Origin: Plotosus lineatus
Taxonomy: Eukaryota > Chordata > Actinopteri > Siluriformes > Plotosidae
DNA length: 64,000 bases
Assembly: GCA_024760905.1 (NCBI GenBank)
Contig: CM045735.1
Location: 29,385,249-29,449,248, forward strand
Reading direction: 5' to 3'
Part shown: in pieces, positions 1 through 10,346 of the stretch
How positions within the stretch are numbered: the first letter of the stretch is position 1
Layout: each line of letters starts with the position of its first letter
Notes under the pieces: generated by a model
The model's database searches: none
What the model was told of the DNA's origin: nothing
Seen by the model: only the letters and a program-made list of their open reading frames with translations
Position numbers and translations under genes: made by a program

Positions 1-235
1 TGGCAGACCAACTGGGAATACCAGGTGCTGTAGCTGTTTGGGTAAAGATCTGGCAACCTACCTTGTAAAAACCTGCCAAGAAAGCTTTGCGAATAAAGTC
101 TACTGAAGGGTATGAGGTTAATGGCTTTCAAATTCTTTTGTTTATTTCTGCTGCATCCAGAGCGGAAGAAACTGCCACGTGTATTACATGTTATGCTTCA
201 GAACATTAGTTTCTATTTAACTTCCATTACGAGTA

Positions 236-500
236 ATGATGGGACAGCATGGTGGTGTCGTGATTAGCATGTCCACCTCACAGAAAGAAGGCCGTTTCGG
301 GCGTTTCTGTGTGGGAGTTTGCATGTTCTCTCCATGCTTGTGTGGGTTTCCTCTGGGTACTCCGGTTTCCTCTCACAGTCCAAAAACATGCACAGTAGTG
401 ACTGTGAGTGTGAATGGTTCTGTGAGTGTGACCCAGAGTCGGCTGAGATGGGTGCCAGCCCATCTGCGACCCTAATTAGGATTAAGCGGTTCAGAAAATG
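236..500 (+). repeat. tRNA-derived SINE-like teleost interspersed repeat
   Basis: The start resembles a tRNA-like head (a GTGATTAGCATG box-A-like stretch). It is followed by the body found in a very common fish repeat (GTTTGCATGTTCTC, GGGTACTCCGGTTTCCTC, CCAAAAACATGCA). The 3' end is CCCTAATTAGGATTAAGCGG followed by GAATGAATGAAT repeats. The same 3' tail recurs at 54520-54625, and parts of the body recur inverted at 42890-43078. The small ORFs here are by-products. Family assignment is from memory of the consensus, not a search. Confidence 0.7.
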
Positions 501-677
501 AATGAATGAATACAGTTAATGATGTTTTGAGAGTCAAGTATTAGGACAGTTTTCCAATTTTGATGTCTAGCCAGTCTTCCTGTCATTAATCTGTTGTAAA
601 ATATTGATTTATAGGTCATCAACATTCTGAACACCTAGCAGCTGCTTCTTGAGTCTCCACCCATTTGGCTTTTAAAA

Positions 678-1407
678 ATGGCTGAAGGTCAGAAGGCCAG
701 TGAACTCCAAGAATACCCCTCAGAATGTGGGGCTGCGGTGGATAACCAGGACTTGTCCCTGAAACGTGAAGTCCTGACTTTCAGCTCTCCAACATGTGAG
801 GAGCCAGTCAGCATGCAGAGCCCCTCCATGCAGCCACCCCCAGGCTTACTAACTATGCCCTGCCTGCTGAAGGAGCTTCGCCGAGACTCTTCCCCCGAGC
901 CCCTGCCACCAGAAAAAGGAGCTGCCACCTCAGTCATTCAGATCTGCCAACAAGAGGACAGTGACTCTTCAGCCTACCTGAGATCACCCTCTTCTTCTGG
1001 TCATTTAGGCGACTCGGACACGCTTTCCTCAGCCGACGAAGAGGACGTGGACTTGGCTGATTCTAAGCCTGCCCCCTCTTCTCTCGCTGACACCGCCCCC
1101 AGGAAATCATCTCGCCGCTCACGTTCTGAGAGTGATGTGTCTGTTGGAGTTGCTATGGCTGCCAAGAAAAATCGTTGTCAGGAGAGGCAGGCAAATGGCG
1201 GACGCACCCGAGAACGGGGAAAGCGTAGTCAGAGACATAAAGAGCGAATGCGTCTTCTCAGGCAGAAACGGGAGGCGGTTGCCAAACGCAAGTCTCGTCC
1301 ACTGGAGGACAGCAGCACTAGTGACAGTGATGCCACTGCACACTCTTCGTCATCATCAACAGCATCATCTGACAATGAGGGAGGGACTGTCAGTTCGCAT
1401 CCTCCAG
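678..1407 (+). CDS. ark2n: ark2n coding exon 1 (ARK2N/C18orf25-like protein, residues 1-243)
   Basis: This is the first coding exon of an Arkadia N-terminal-like protein, a nuclear regulator related to the N-terminal half of RNF111/Arkadia but without a RING. Recognisable blocks are MPCLLKELRRDSS (60-72; LRRDSS fits the basophilic-kinase RRxS consensus and aligns with human Ser66/67), SPSSSGHLGDSDTLSSADEE (103-122), a basic serine/arginine stretch (142-152), a basic SQRHKERMRLLRQKRE helix (184-199; likely nuclear localisation) and the acidic DSSTSDSD run. The ATG has a good context (AAAATGG). The exon ends at CCTCCAG with GTATTG after it, leaving one base of codon 244. The reading frame continues past the donor to 1640, but that extension is intronic. 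The upstream acceptor is unresolved (AG at 613-614 or 640-641 are candidates). The assignment is very secure; the paralogue RNF111 is a poorer match. Confidence 0.93.
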
Positions 1408-2572
1408 GTATTGCATGCGCACCCACAGACACACTGATTTTTGCTGAGAGGAATTGGGGGAGGGGATCACCTTCATTTTCTGAAACGTTGTTGGTGGTCA
1501 TAACAGTAAATGTCAAGGAAGAACAATGTTCTAACTATGTAGCTGTAGGTTCTCCTCATGCTTGGGTGGGGTTGTTGCAAATACTACGGTTTCCACCTAC
1601 AATTCAAGAAATGCACAGTAGGCTAATTGACTGTTCCTAATTGCCTGTGTGTGGGCGTTAATTTATTGAAGTGTGGCTGCAACTGTCCAGAATTATCACT
1701 CGGGGAAAATCCCATCTCTCTAGACGCACCATAAATCATATTTTGTCAAGCTTTGTTTCTCCACACATAGGAGATGAACTGCACTGAAATCCCTTTGGCT
1801 GTGTATGTTCTTGCTGCAGAATGCCCTGCCATTTATTGGTTTTGTGTTTTTCTTGCATGCTTCCTTTTCTTGTAGCCACATTCTCTGTAAACTTAGAGCA
1901 GTGACCCTGCTACAGTTGGAGTTTTTATGAGGGAAAATGTAATATTTTTATCTTTATCGTTAATTGCTCCAGTTGCCTCACCTGGAAGTTTTAGTCTTAG
2001 TTTAGCTTCATACTCACCCACTTCACGTCACTTCTGAAAATTACCCCATCATTGCTCAATTTGCTGCCTTTTTATTGATGTTTCATGGTCACTTGTTGCA
2101 CTTCGCTTTCTGTGTAGATGCTGCTTCAGGCTACACTAATACAGATAAGTACTTGACTTCTAAGGGGTGGTTCAACATTTAACATTCTCCCAAGCGTACA
2201 GAGAGTATGCTTTTTTTGACACCCTCCCCTCCCTCCGAAAGCGTACAAATAAATGTTGATGATCTCTCGGCAGGATTTTTAAAAAGATATTAAACAAAGC
2301 AATGATCAAACCTCTTTTATAAAATAAATCAATGTATTTCCTTGATCAATACTTCTTTTATACACCAATCAAATAACAATGAAATCAATAAAAAAAATTA
2401 TACTTTTAAAGAATTCTTTTGAATTACACCTGCTTTAATATTAATATTAAGACATTTGGTTTTAATAATAAAATGACATTGTTTTTAATAATATTATTTT
2501 ATATTAAAATATAATTCAAAATGTCTGCATTTTTTATTGGTCATTACCTTTTGGATGACCACACTAGGTTTT
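1408..2572 (+). other. start of ark2n intron 1, no feature seen
   Basis: The intron begins with GTATTG. The sequence is AT-rich, with TAATATTAA-type runs near 2440-2510. No coding segment or recognisable element was found before the hAT-like terminal repeat at 2580. Confidence 0.6.
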
Positions 2573-2747
2573 GATCAGCAAGGGCGTAGGCTGGTCTGAC
2601 CGTGGGGGGGGTGCACCTCTCGGTTGACCGGACCCTAAGCCTTAAAGGGGAAATGAAACGCCGACTAAATAAGTTGGCGGTAGCTTAAGTATAGTTTATT
2701 GAAGCGAATGTGGCTTAAATTTTATATCATAAATAAACCATTGCACA

Positions 2748-3092
2748 TGTTGAGGTTCTCTTTGGGAGTAACGAGGATGGATAGGATAAGAAATGAGTAC
2801 ATCAGAGGGACAGCACATGTTAGATGTTTTGGAGGCAAAGTCAGAGAGGCTAGATTGAGATGGTTTGGACATGTACAGAGGAGGGATAGTGAGTATATTG
2901 GTAGTAGGATGCTGAGGTTGGAACTACCAGACAGAAGGCCCAGAGGAAGACCAAAGAGAAGATTTATGGATGCGGTGAAGGCGGACATGAAGGTCGTTGG
3001 AGTAAGAGTAGAAGATGCAGAGGATAGGGAGAGATGGAGGCAGATCATTTGCTGTGGCGACCCCTGAAGGGAACAGCTGAAAGGAAAAGAAG
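2748..3092 (+). mobile_element. 5'-truncated RTE-clade LINE copy with 17-bp target duplication
   Basis: Only the last ~345 bp of the element are present. They encode the C-terminus of the RTE polyprotein (MLRFSLGVTRMDRIRNEY, then RWFGHVQRRD, RGRPKRRFMD and terminal ICCGDP) and end in the family's AAAGGAAAAGAAG tail. The 17-bp direct repeat AAATAAACCATTGCACA lies at 2731-2747 and 3093-3109, which defines both ends. The open frame running in from 2699 adds unrelated residues from the host sequence. This is a target-primed insertion cut short at the 5' end. Confidence 0.93.
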
Positions 3093-3849
3093 AAATAAAC
3101 CATTGCACACACAGCGGTCTTCTTTTCTGTGCTTGTTGTAGAAGTTATCGACCTGAAAGCCGCCATTGCTAAGTGCCCGCCTACACAAAGTTACCATGAC
3201 GTCACTGAGTTGATACAAAGTACAAATACAGTGCATGCATGTCACAGCATATGATATAAACAACATGAAATCTCACGCCAACAACAAGCACAGTTTTTAA
3301 TGAGAAGACGATTCATCTATTACTCTCAGAGGACGAATCAAATATTCTAGTTCAACCAAAAACATTCTCAAATATATTTCAAACTACATCTGCAAGTACA
3401 TGTGCTAAATTCATTTACAAATTGAGCTAAAGTTATTTATCTATTCCAAGGCACAAACAAATATTAATACACATTTACAGCACAAAAACATACTATTAAT
3501 TTTATAAAAGTACTGAGCATTAGGCTGCAGATCCAGGCTGGATAGCTTATGATTATTTTAGCCATTCATTCTCTGTGCGTCAGTGTTTGTGTTCTAGCAC
3601 ATGTAGGAGCCGGAGGCGGTACTAACAGACTGTGCTTTATTCTCATTCCTGCACTTTGTTTGATTGATAGTGTTCAGCTACTATTGCTTACTACTATTAT
3701 GTTTGTTGATTGGTCAGCTCGGGTGTGTACATGCGAAGTGCCTGTTAGACGTTAACTTTCGGTTTACTTCCTGACTCTAGTCATGTGGAACTTGTCTCCA
3801 ACTTTCTCTTCAAAAACAGTCATTAAGTTTATTTATAAGACTGTGAATA

Positions 3850-4721
3850 CAGACACTCCCCCGTTTTACATTTTTCTGATTTTCCGTTTTTTTTTTTTTT
3901 TTCCCCAAAAAAGTCAAATTTTGAGTTTAGACGTACCTATGTAGTACGCTGACGTACTGACGCAATGACACTGCATTCATTGTTTACAACCTACAGATAT
4001 GCAAATATGGTTGGTCGGAAGTGTAAGCCTACTAGCATGGGTGCAAGTCTCATACACAGAGATGAATTAACTATCTGCTCAGATCGGCACAATCTATCAT
4101 GCATACTCAGTTAAGCAAAGAGAGTTGTAAAATGAAAACCCGAATCCACAAATTACAGAACAATTACAGATATTTATTATCTTTTAGCAGAATCCTAAGA
4201 GTGTATACTTATTTTTATATTAATATTCATTAGGATTTGTACTTGTTCTTTGTATGCCTCTCTTGAATAAAGTTTACTTACTTACTTATACAAAAGAAAG
4301 AGCGCTCTGCTTTGCTGGGATTTACATCAGTGCAGGCTGTGTTGTAAACAAGTTCCACGCCCTTGTGTACTTGAAAGACCGGAAGTCCGTCTAGCCCACA
4401 GCAAGTACACTACTTTCGGTATTGAGTGCTTCACATATTGTAAGCGTTAATTGACTGTTTTAAGCTTCATGTAAAGTGACTCGGTATAAATAAGTGACTT
4501 ATTTGAAATTAATGTTGATATTATTTGATATATTTTGATATTATTTTACAATATTATGTTTATAATAAATGATTTAGGGGTGTTTTATGAGATACGGTAA
4601 TGGTATTTATGGATGTATAATACAGTATGAGCGTCATACGTCACTGTAACAACTTACGTTCACTTTCAACTTGAGTTCGGCTGTCCGGAACCAATTAAAA
4701 ATGTAAGTCGGGGAGCGTCTG
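3850..4721 (+). mobile_element. MITE-A (pogo/Tigger-type), complete copy
   Basis: The ends are CAGACACTCCCCC (from 3850) and GGGGAGCGTCTG (to 4721), which are inverted complements with TA on both outer sides (3848-3849, 4722-4723). TTACATTTTT and AAAAATGTAA extend the inverted similarity inward. The interior (for example GTAAGCCTACTAGCATGGGT) recurs at 46425-46660, and the left portion recurs inverted at 45383-45521. No coding sequence was found. TA duplication and this end type fit the pogo/Tigger branch of Tc1/mariner. Confidence 0.8.
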
Positions 4722-4849
4722 TACACACAATTTCTTGTCCAGCGGAACTCAACTCCTGCTATGTGTGTGTGTGTGTGGTGGTGGGGGGGTGCACGTGCAC
4801 CCCGTGCCCCCCCCCCCCCCCCCCCCCCGGCCTACGCCCTTGATCAGCT

Positions 4850-7286
4850 GCCTTCTGATGTTTCAGCAGCTGATACCGGGTTGGGTAGTATTCATTGCAG
4901 ACTTTGCAGATATGCAATACCACAGGTGTTTGGCGAATAGCGCAATGAGAGTTTCAAACGTACACGCACACACACAAAAAAAATATTCACGAGCGCATGT
5001 ATCATTGTTGATGGACATTTTTATATTAAAAAGAGTACACGGACATATCACACACCCCCCACCCCCCACCCCCCAGCATACGTTTTGTACGCTTAGGAAA
5101 ATGTTGAATGAACCCTAACAAATCTAGTAACATTGCAATTTTTTTCCGATGCAAATTATTTATTAGTTTATTGCTTTACATGACAGAAAATGAAGTTTCT
5201 GTTTTGTTTATAGTGAGAATTAATGCTAACATTTTGTAAAGAACATGCCCTTTGAACTAATGACATCTTTTTGAGTGTGATGTGGAACAAATGCAGACTT
5301 CTGTCCATCCTTTTAATCATTTTACTTTTGTGGTCATTTTGGTTATGTCGCCTGCCAGCAAAGCTGGAGCAACATGTGAGATCACTATGTCGTCTTGAAT
5401 CTGATCCTCAAATGCTCATCAACCAGTTAACTTATTCCAAATGAACTTTCACAAAATTTTACATACATAATACTATTGTGTACCTTCTATTTATTTATTG
5501 ATTTATTTTGGCTAAATTTGGCATTTGCCCAAAACAAAGCATAGATTTGAATGGATTTTTAATTTTTTTTTTTTTCACAAAATCTTCAGAACACAATGCT
5601 ATTATGCATCTCCTATCGTGATCAAGCCTTGCAGAGCATCATACTTAAGAAAAGTTGGAATAGCATCAACCTTACTTTTTTGTCACAAGCTTTTGGTTCG
5701 TCCTTCCATATGTGTACATGTGGAAACCCTGTATTGGTATTTCTCATGCCAGTATATAAACATTTTAATGGGAATGAATGTCTGAGTGAAGGTAACCTCA
5801 ACCGTATCTTCCCCGTCAAACCTTTACTTATACACTTCTTTTAATAAAATAATATAGTTTTTAGTAGGGTAAACAATTTAATGTGCCATATGCAGTAAGT
5901 GTATTTTTGTTGTCCTCTTTTAGCTGGCAAAATAAACTAATACTGCCATACATTACATTACTCATTTGAATAGAAATACAGTACCTTTAACCCAATCATA
6001 TTGAGGAAGCGCATCTTTCTGGCACATAAAACGCACTTACAGAAATAAACCTATCCAGCAGAATGGCATCTATCTGCCCTATGGTGATATTGGGTTTCCA
6101 TTAAAGAAATCTTAATAGCATAACACTCATACAATATAAAAACTTTGAGGAGGGGATGGTCATAACATGATGGATACATGATATGTATTTGATGGCATCA
6201 GCAAAACAAATTCACATTAAAACATTGTGTCAGGAGAAGTTCATATTTCTTCTGCCTAAATCTTTATATTATTTTTGTAATAAGTAAAAATTAATAGAAA
6301 GCCTTTCAAACTCCTGTTATGCTGAAAATATGTATTTTCATCATCAAGGGATTTTTACTTGCTTCTGCAAAGTTGCAGCCTGCTGAAATGTGTTAGTTTG
6401 CATTTGCATGTTTCAAAACAACCACCATTTGTAGTTTTCTTCACTCTTGCAATAGTGTAAAATTGCGAGAATAAGAAGTAGGCCCATCAATTCCAATAAG
6501 GCAAGATGCCAGTAGTAACAGTGTACTGGTTATAAGCTAACAAATTTGATATACACAACTGAACTCCTGAATGAAATAAAGCTAAGTACATCTGCACATA
6601 AGACTACATTCCATTTACCCACGTCAGACATGAATACATGGTGTATGTCCCAGAGCATTTAATGCACAACACTTCCAAGTTAACAGGTTTTTTTTTAATT
6701 TCCACTTTTTGTACTACAATGGCAACCCTTTTGTAAGGATTTAGTTCTCTTTTTGTTTCTTGGTGCGTCTCTTTTGGTGAATAAGATTGTAATAACTAAC
6801 GTGATTTGATGTGTGTAAAACATGTACATATGCACACATTTAAGTAAGTTTGGGTTTAATTCCCTCTAAGATTTTTCATTTAGTGTTAGTGAAAATCAGT
6901 AATTCAAGCAATACAAGTCTTCCCCTTTTTTCTTTTTGACAAGCCATATTTTCAGATCCATAATCACTCCAGTGAGTGTAAATAAAACAAATGGAAAAAA
7001 TTTGGAAGGCTCTCCTCTTTCTGATGTTTTGTCTTTTGCCCTGTTTCTACTCTCTGCTCTGATTTATTTATTTGTCTTCATTTGATTTGCATGTATGTCA
7101 TTGGTGATGAACAGTTCGTACCAGAAGCGGTGCTGTTTCATTTTAGAAATCGAGTGCCACAGAGATTTTTTTTTACCAGATGTTGACCAGTTTAACAACA
7201 GAATGTGTGATTTCTGTACATCAGCAGGAAATAAGAGCAAGTGTGAACAGCATTAAGGCACACAGAGTTTGATACAAATAATTCAA
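4850..7286 (+). other. ark2n intron 1, no recognised feature
   Basis: AT-rich intronic DNA with a C-rich run near 5055-5075. Several short open frames between 5525 and 5844 overlap one another on both strands with no recognisable motif, so they are not called. Confidence 0.5.
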
Positions 7287-7288
7287 TA

Positions 7289-7742
7289 CAGGGATCCCTC
7301 ACTTTCCGAGGTTAATTGGGACTGAGATTCCCACATGACCATTGAAATCCACGAAGTGAAATCGACATCCCCTGAGTGAAGTATACGTACATGTGTATAT
7401 AATATCAATAAATACATGTTCAATGCTATAAATGCTTATAATAACAATTAAACATTAAAAAATAATGCATAAGATGTAAATAAAATATAAATACACGCAC
7501 ATACAGACACACTGACGTGCACCTCACAACAATGTAACTAGTGAGATTCTGGGTTGGTTTAGGGGTTTTTTGTTGTTGTTGCATAATTGGCCTTGTTTTT
7601 GTGGCATTTTCCTTAACTTTTTCCCCTATTCTTCCTTAATTTCCTTATTTTTTTAATTCAATGAATATTTAAAATAAAATAAAAAAAAACGCGATGCACT
7701 GAAGCTGCATGAATTGAAGCGTGAAGTAGCAAGGGATCCCTG
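7289..7742 (+). mobile_element. MITE-C (TA-flanked, GGGATCCCT ends), complete copy
   Basis: The ends are CAGGGATCCCTCACTTTCCG and GAAGTAGCAAGGGATCCCTG, flanked by TA at 7287-7288 and 7743-7744. The interior is AT-rich with AATAATGCATAAGATGTAAA. Diverged copies occur at 37032-37477, inverted at 9089-9262, and as an end fragment at 42106-42155. No ORF was found. It looks like a pogo/Tigger-type MITE. Confidence 0.85.
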
Positions 7743-8125
7743 TATTCGATGTTCTTATTTGTGCTCATATGTGTTCATTTCACACTACAACACTTTCAGT
7801 CATACCCCGATTGAGTAATGAAGTTGTCTGATAGAATTGAACATGAAGGACATGCATGACCATTGTTGGAAAGGAGAGGACAACAGCAAGAGTTTGATAG
7901 GCTCATTCATATGCAACAAAAAAGAAATCAGGAACTGAGCACAGACTCAGCTGTGTTTTATTACACATGAAGGAAGTGCCCAGCTCTCAGCTATAGTCAT
8001 CTACCCTAATCATACAAGAAACATTAATCACCGCTAATAGTAGGTAACAAGTAAAGTTTATTTTTATTATTATATGTCTTCGGCTCAGCATTTCTGAATG
8101 GAGTTTCTCCCTGTGCTTGTGTGAA

Positions 8126-8131
<6 letters not shown>

Positions 8132-8165
<34 letters not shown>
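8132..8165 (+). repeat. (CA)n microsatellite
   Basis: About 17 CA units preceded by GCGCGC. The minus-strand ORF across it is a repeat artefact. Confidence 0.95.
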
Positions 8166-8169
<4 letters not shown>

Positions 8170-8701
8170 CCCCTTGGGGAAATTTTGAACAACATTTCAG
8201 CCTCATGTTTGTGTTAAGAAGAAAAGTCTGAGTAAACTACCAAGTTTTTGACAGTCTTAAACAAGTCCACAGATTAATCAAACACTTCTTTAATGGGTCG
8301 TTATTCCACAGCACTGGAGCCACTGATTAAAAGGCCCTGTTACCATTTATGTTTTGCCTTGAGAAGATACAAGCAAATATTGTGCCTGAGTGAGTGAGGT
8401 CAAAGCTCTTTTAATAGTGAAGTTCCTGTGCAGCAGCTCATAAGCATGGACCGTGCAGGGCTTTCAGATTAAGCCGGCACCTGCAGGATTTCCGTCTACT
8501 GGAGTTAAAAATCTGCATGATTCCCACAAACAACGCACCTCCTGCCAACTTTCCCATATTTGATATTATTAAATATATTTAAGCACATTGTCATTTTGGA
8601 GTCACTGTACTTTACCTACTGCTTAAGCTGCTTTTCACATAAGATGGCAAATGTGTGTTTCAGATCTGATTTCTGCCCAATTCTTTGAGGCATTAGCGGG
8701 G

Positions 8702-8705
<4 letters not shown>

Positions 8706-8736
<31 letters not shown>
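8706..8736 (+). repeat. (TG)n microsatellite
   Basis: About 15 TG units running into GAGAGAGATATA, immediately upstream of a Tigger-type fragment. Confidence 0.95.
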
Positions 8737-8743
<7 letters not shown>

Positions 8744-8745
8744 TA

Positions 8746-9088
8746 TACAATAACTCGGATAGTTATTGTATGCCTATTATGAGTTTACTGTATATGTCTG
8801 GCAGCGCGCAAGGGAGTTGTGGCAGCACAGCATCCCAGCATCTCACACTCACAGCATTCTACCACTACACTCAGTGACTAGATACCGTCGCAGTAAAATC
8901 TCTCTTGCAGTACAATTTTACATTCATTTACTGTACACCATTACCATATCCCCCAAGAGAAGGTCCGATTCATCAGATGGAAATTCTACCAAGAAAGCAA
9001 GGAAGGCGCTTTCGCAGACGAAGATGAAAGTGACAGTGAAATCTCCATCTTTCCCACGCCATGGTGTCCACAATTTTGAAGGACAAGG
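8746..9088 (+). mobile_element. MITE-D/Tigger-type fragment with transposase N-terminus relic
   Basis: From about 8766 this matches, in opposite orientation, the element at 23691-24431 (shared TGAGTTTACTGTATATGTCT, CATCCCAGCATCTCACACTC). It also carries the same start of a transposase (PKRRSDSSDGNSTKKARKAL, then TKMKV), which degrades and frameshifts by 9050. The first 26 bases, TACAATAACT then CGGAT then AGTTATTGTA, form a small perfect palindrome around the ACTCGGAT terminal motif. Confidence 0.75.
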
Positions 9089-9262
9089 ACTGCATTATTT
9101 TTTGTTGTTTAATTTTTATTATAAGCATTTATAGCTTGAATATGTGTTTATTGATATTATATACATGTACATATACGTCTTCTGGGGGGTTGGGGGTGAT
9201 CCTACTTCGCGGATTTCGATGGTCGCGTGGGGATCTCGGTCCCAAATTAAACGCGGAATGTG
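9089..9262 (-). mobile_element. MITE-C fragment, inverted
   Basis: The segment reads as the reverse complement of the first ~175 bp of the 7289-7742 element. TTCGCGGATTTCGATGGTC, GATCTCGGTCCCAA and GTGAGGGGTC correspond to its terminal region, and TATAAGCATTTATAGC to the interior. It directly abuts the Tigger-type fragment and ends at a (TG)n run. Confidence 0.7.
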
Positions 9263-9266
9263 AGGG

Positions 9267-9268
<2 letters not shown>

Positions 9269-9355
<87 letters not shown>

Positions 9356-9391
9356 GACGCTCCCTGATTTACGTTTTTAATTGGTAAATGT

Positions 9392-9444
<53 letters not shown>

Positions 9445-9517
9445 AATGTATACACACTTACATACACGCATATATATATATATGTACATACACACTTACA
9501 CATGCACATACATATCC

Positions 9518-9554
<37 letters not shown>

Positions 9555-9705
9555 ACTAGTACATATACATACATATATCTACATATATGTGTACACGTAC
9601 ATTCACGTGCGTATACACATACACACACATACACATGTATATATATATAATGTTTATATATATGTGTGTACATATGAGTTCACGGGCATGTAAAAATATG
9701 CACAT
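9269..9705 (+). repeat. compound TG/TA/CA microsatellite block
   Basis: About 430 bp of alternating (TG)n, (TA)n and (CA)n tracts, including ~20 TG units from 9270 and TA runs at 9403-9436 and 9522-9550. At 9353-9385 a CAGACGCTCCCTGATTTACG stretch resembles the end of MITE-A, so a degraded element end is embedded. All long ORFs here are repeat artefacts. Confidence 0.85.
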
Positions 9706-10007
9706 ATATGTATGTATCGATACCAATATTTAAGAGAACCCGCCCCCGAATACATAATTGACACCACCCCATCTAGAGGACGCCATGTTTATCGACATAG
9801 TACCGCCCCCAGCACTTTGTAATCATTCTTCTATAATCACCTGAAGAGAGAGGATGGTTTCACCACCCCTCGAAACAGATCTGTAGTGATAAATGGAGTT
9901 TCAATAGAAAGTCTTTGTCCTGTCCTTTTATTATTTTTATTGTTATTTGCTCTACCAAAAAGTATTGAGCACTCTCCTACGGAAGGATCTACTCAGAAAA
10001 TCCTCTA

Positions 10008-10014
<7 letters not shown>
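9706..10014 (+). other. unassigned intronic segment between microsatellites
   Basis: Contains GC-richer islands (AGAACCCGCCCCCGAAT, GTACCGCCCCCAGCAC) unlike the flanking repeats. No coding or element match was recognised. Confidence 0.4.
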
Positions 10015-10098
<84 letters not shown>

Positions 10099-10106
10099 AT
10101 ATGTAT
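10015..10106 (+). repeat. (TG)n(TA)n(TG)n microsatellite
   Basis: A pure TA tract of about 34 units lies between short TG runs. Confidence 0.95.
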
Positions 10107-10136
10107 ATGTATACGTATGTATATGTATACGTATGT

Positions 10137-10328
10137 AGGCATGTAAAAGGACCATTGCTGACTTTTGTAAAGAGTAGGCTGCAAAGCCATCAGCGTGTTT
10201 CTGTCCCTTGCTGAGAGGGTTGTGACAGGAAGGTCATCCGACGTAAAAGCCCATGCCAAATCAAATGTGCGAATCAGATGATTCGCTGTGGCGACTCTCC
10301 AGAATGGGAAAAAGCCGAAAAGAAGATA
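10137..10328 (+). mobile_element. RTE-derived SINE-like composite
   Basis: Three parts are visible. The head (GCATGTAAAAGGACCATTGC, AGGCTGCAAAGCCATCAGCG) is shared with 54432-54510. A 5'-UTR-like RTE piece follows (AGGAAGGTCATCCGACGTAA, CATGCCAAATCAAATG). The RTE 3' tip is last (AGATGATTCGCTGTGGCGAC, then AAGCCGAAAAGAAG). The last two are about 2.9 kb apart in the full RTE copy at 37994-41137. A short element ending in an RTE tail would be expected to be mobilised by RTE machinery; that is inference. Confidence 0.75.
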
Positions 10329-10346
10329 CATACATACATACACACA

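Larger units (their letters stand above)
2580..4841. mobile_element. hAT-like non-autonomous DNA transposon with nested insertions
   Basis: Inverted ends AAGGGCGTAGGC (2580-2591) and GCCTACGCCCTT (4830-4841) are flanked by the direct duplication GATCAGC (2573-2579 and 4842-4848). G-rich tracts just inside the left end mirror the long C tract inside the right end, so the inverted similarity goes beyond 12 bp. No transposase is visible. Removing the RTE copy (2748-3092 plus duplication) and the MITE (3850-4721 plus TA) leaves about 1 kb of native element. The duplication length and CAAGGGCG-type end suggest the hAT superfamily. Superfamily placement is inference. Confidence 0.65.

Noticed and set aside
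678..1407. First reading as RNF111/Arkadia itself
   Set aside because: The later exons end in YLL* right after VVDLTLDED and match ARK2N block by block. No RING or RNF111-specific middle region is present in the window.
1408..1640. Continuation of the exon 1 reading frame to a 320-residue protein
   Set aside because: The family homology stops at 1407 exactly at a GT donor, and the correct next residues are found at 42530.
9119..9693. Several 60-100 codon ORFs rich in CV/YI/HT repeats
   Set aside because: They are translations of TG/TA/CA microsatellites in all frames.
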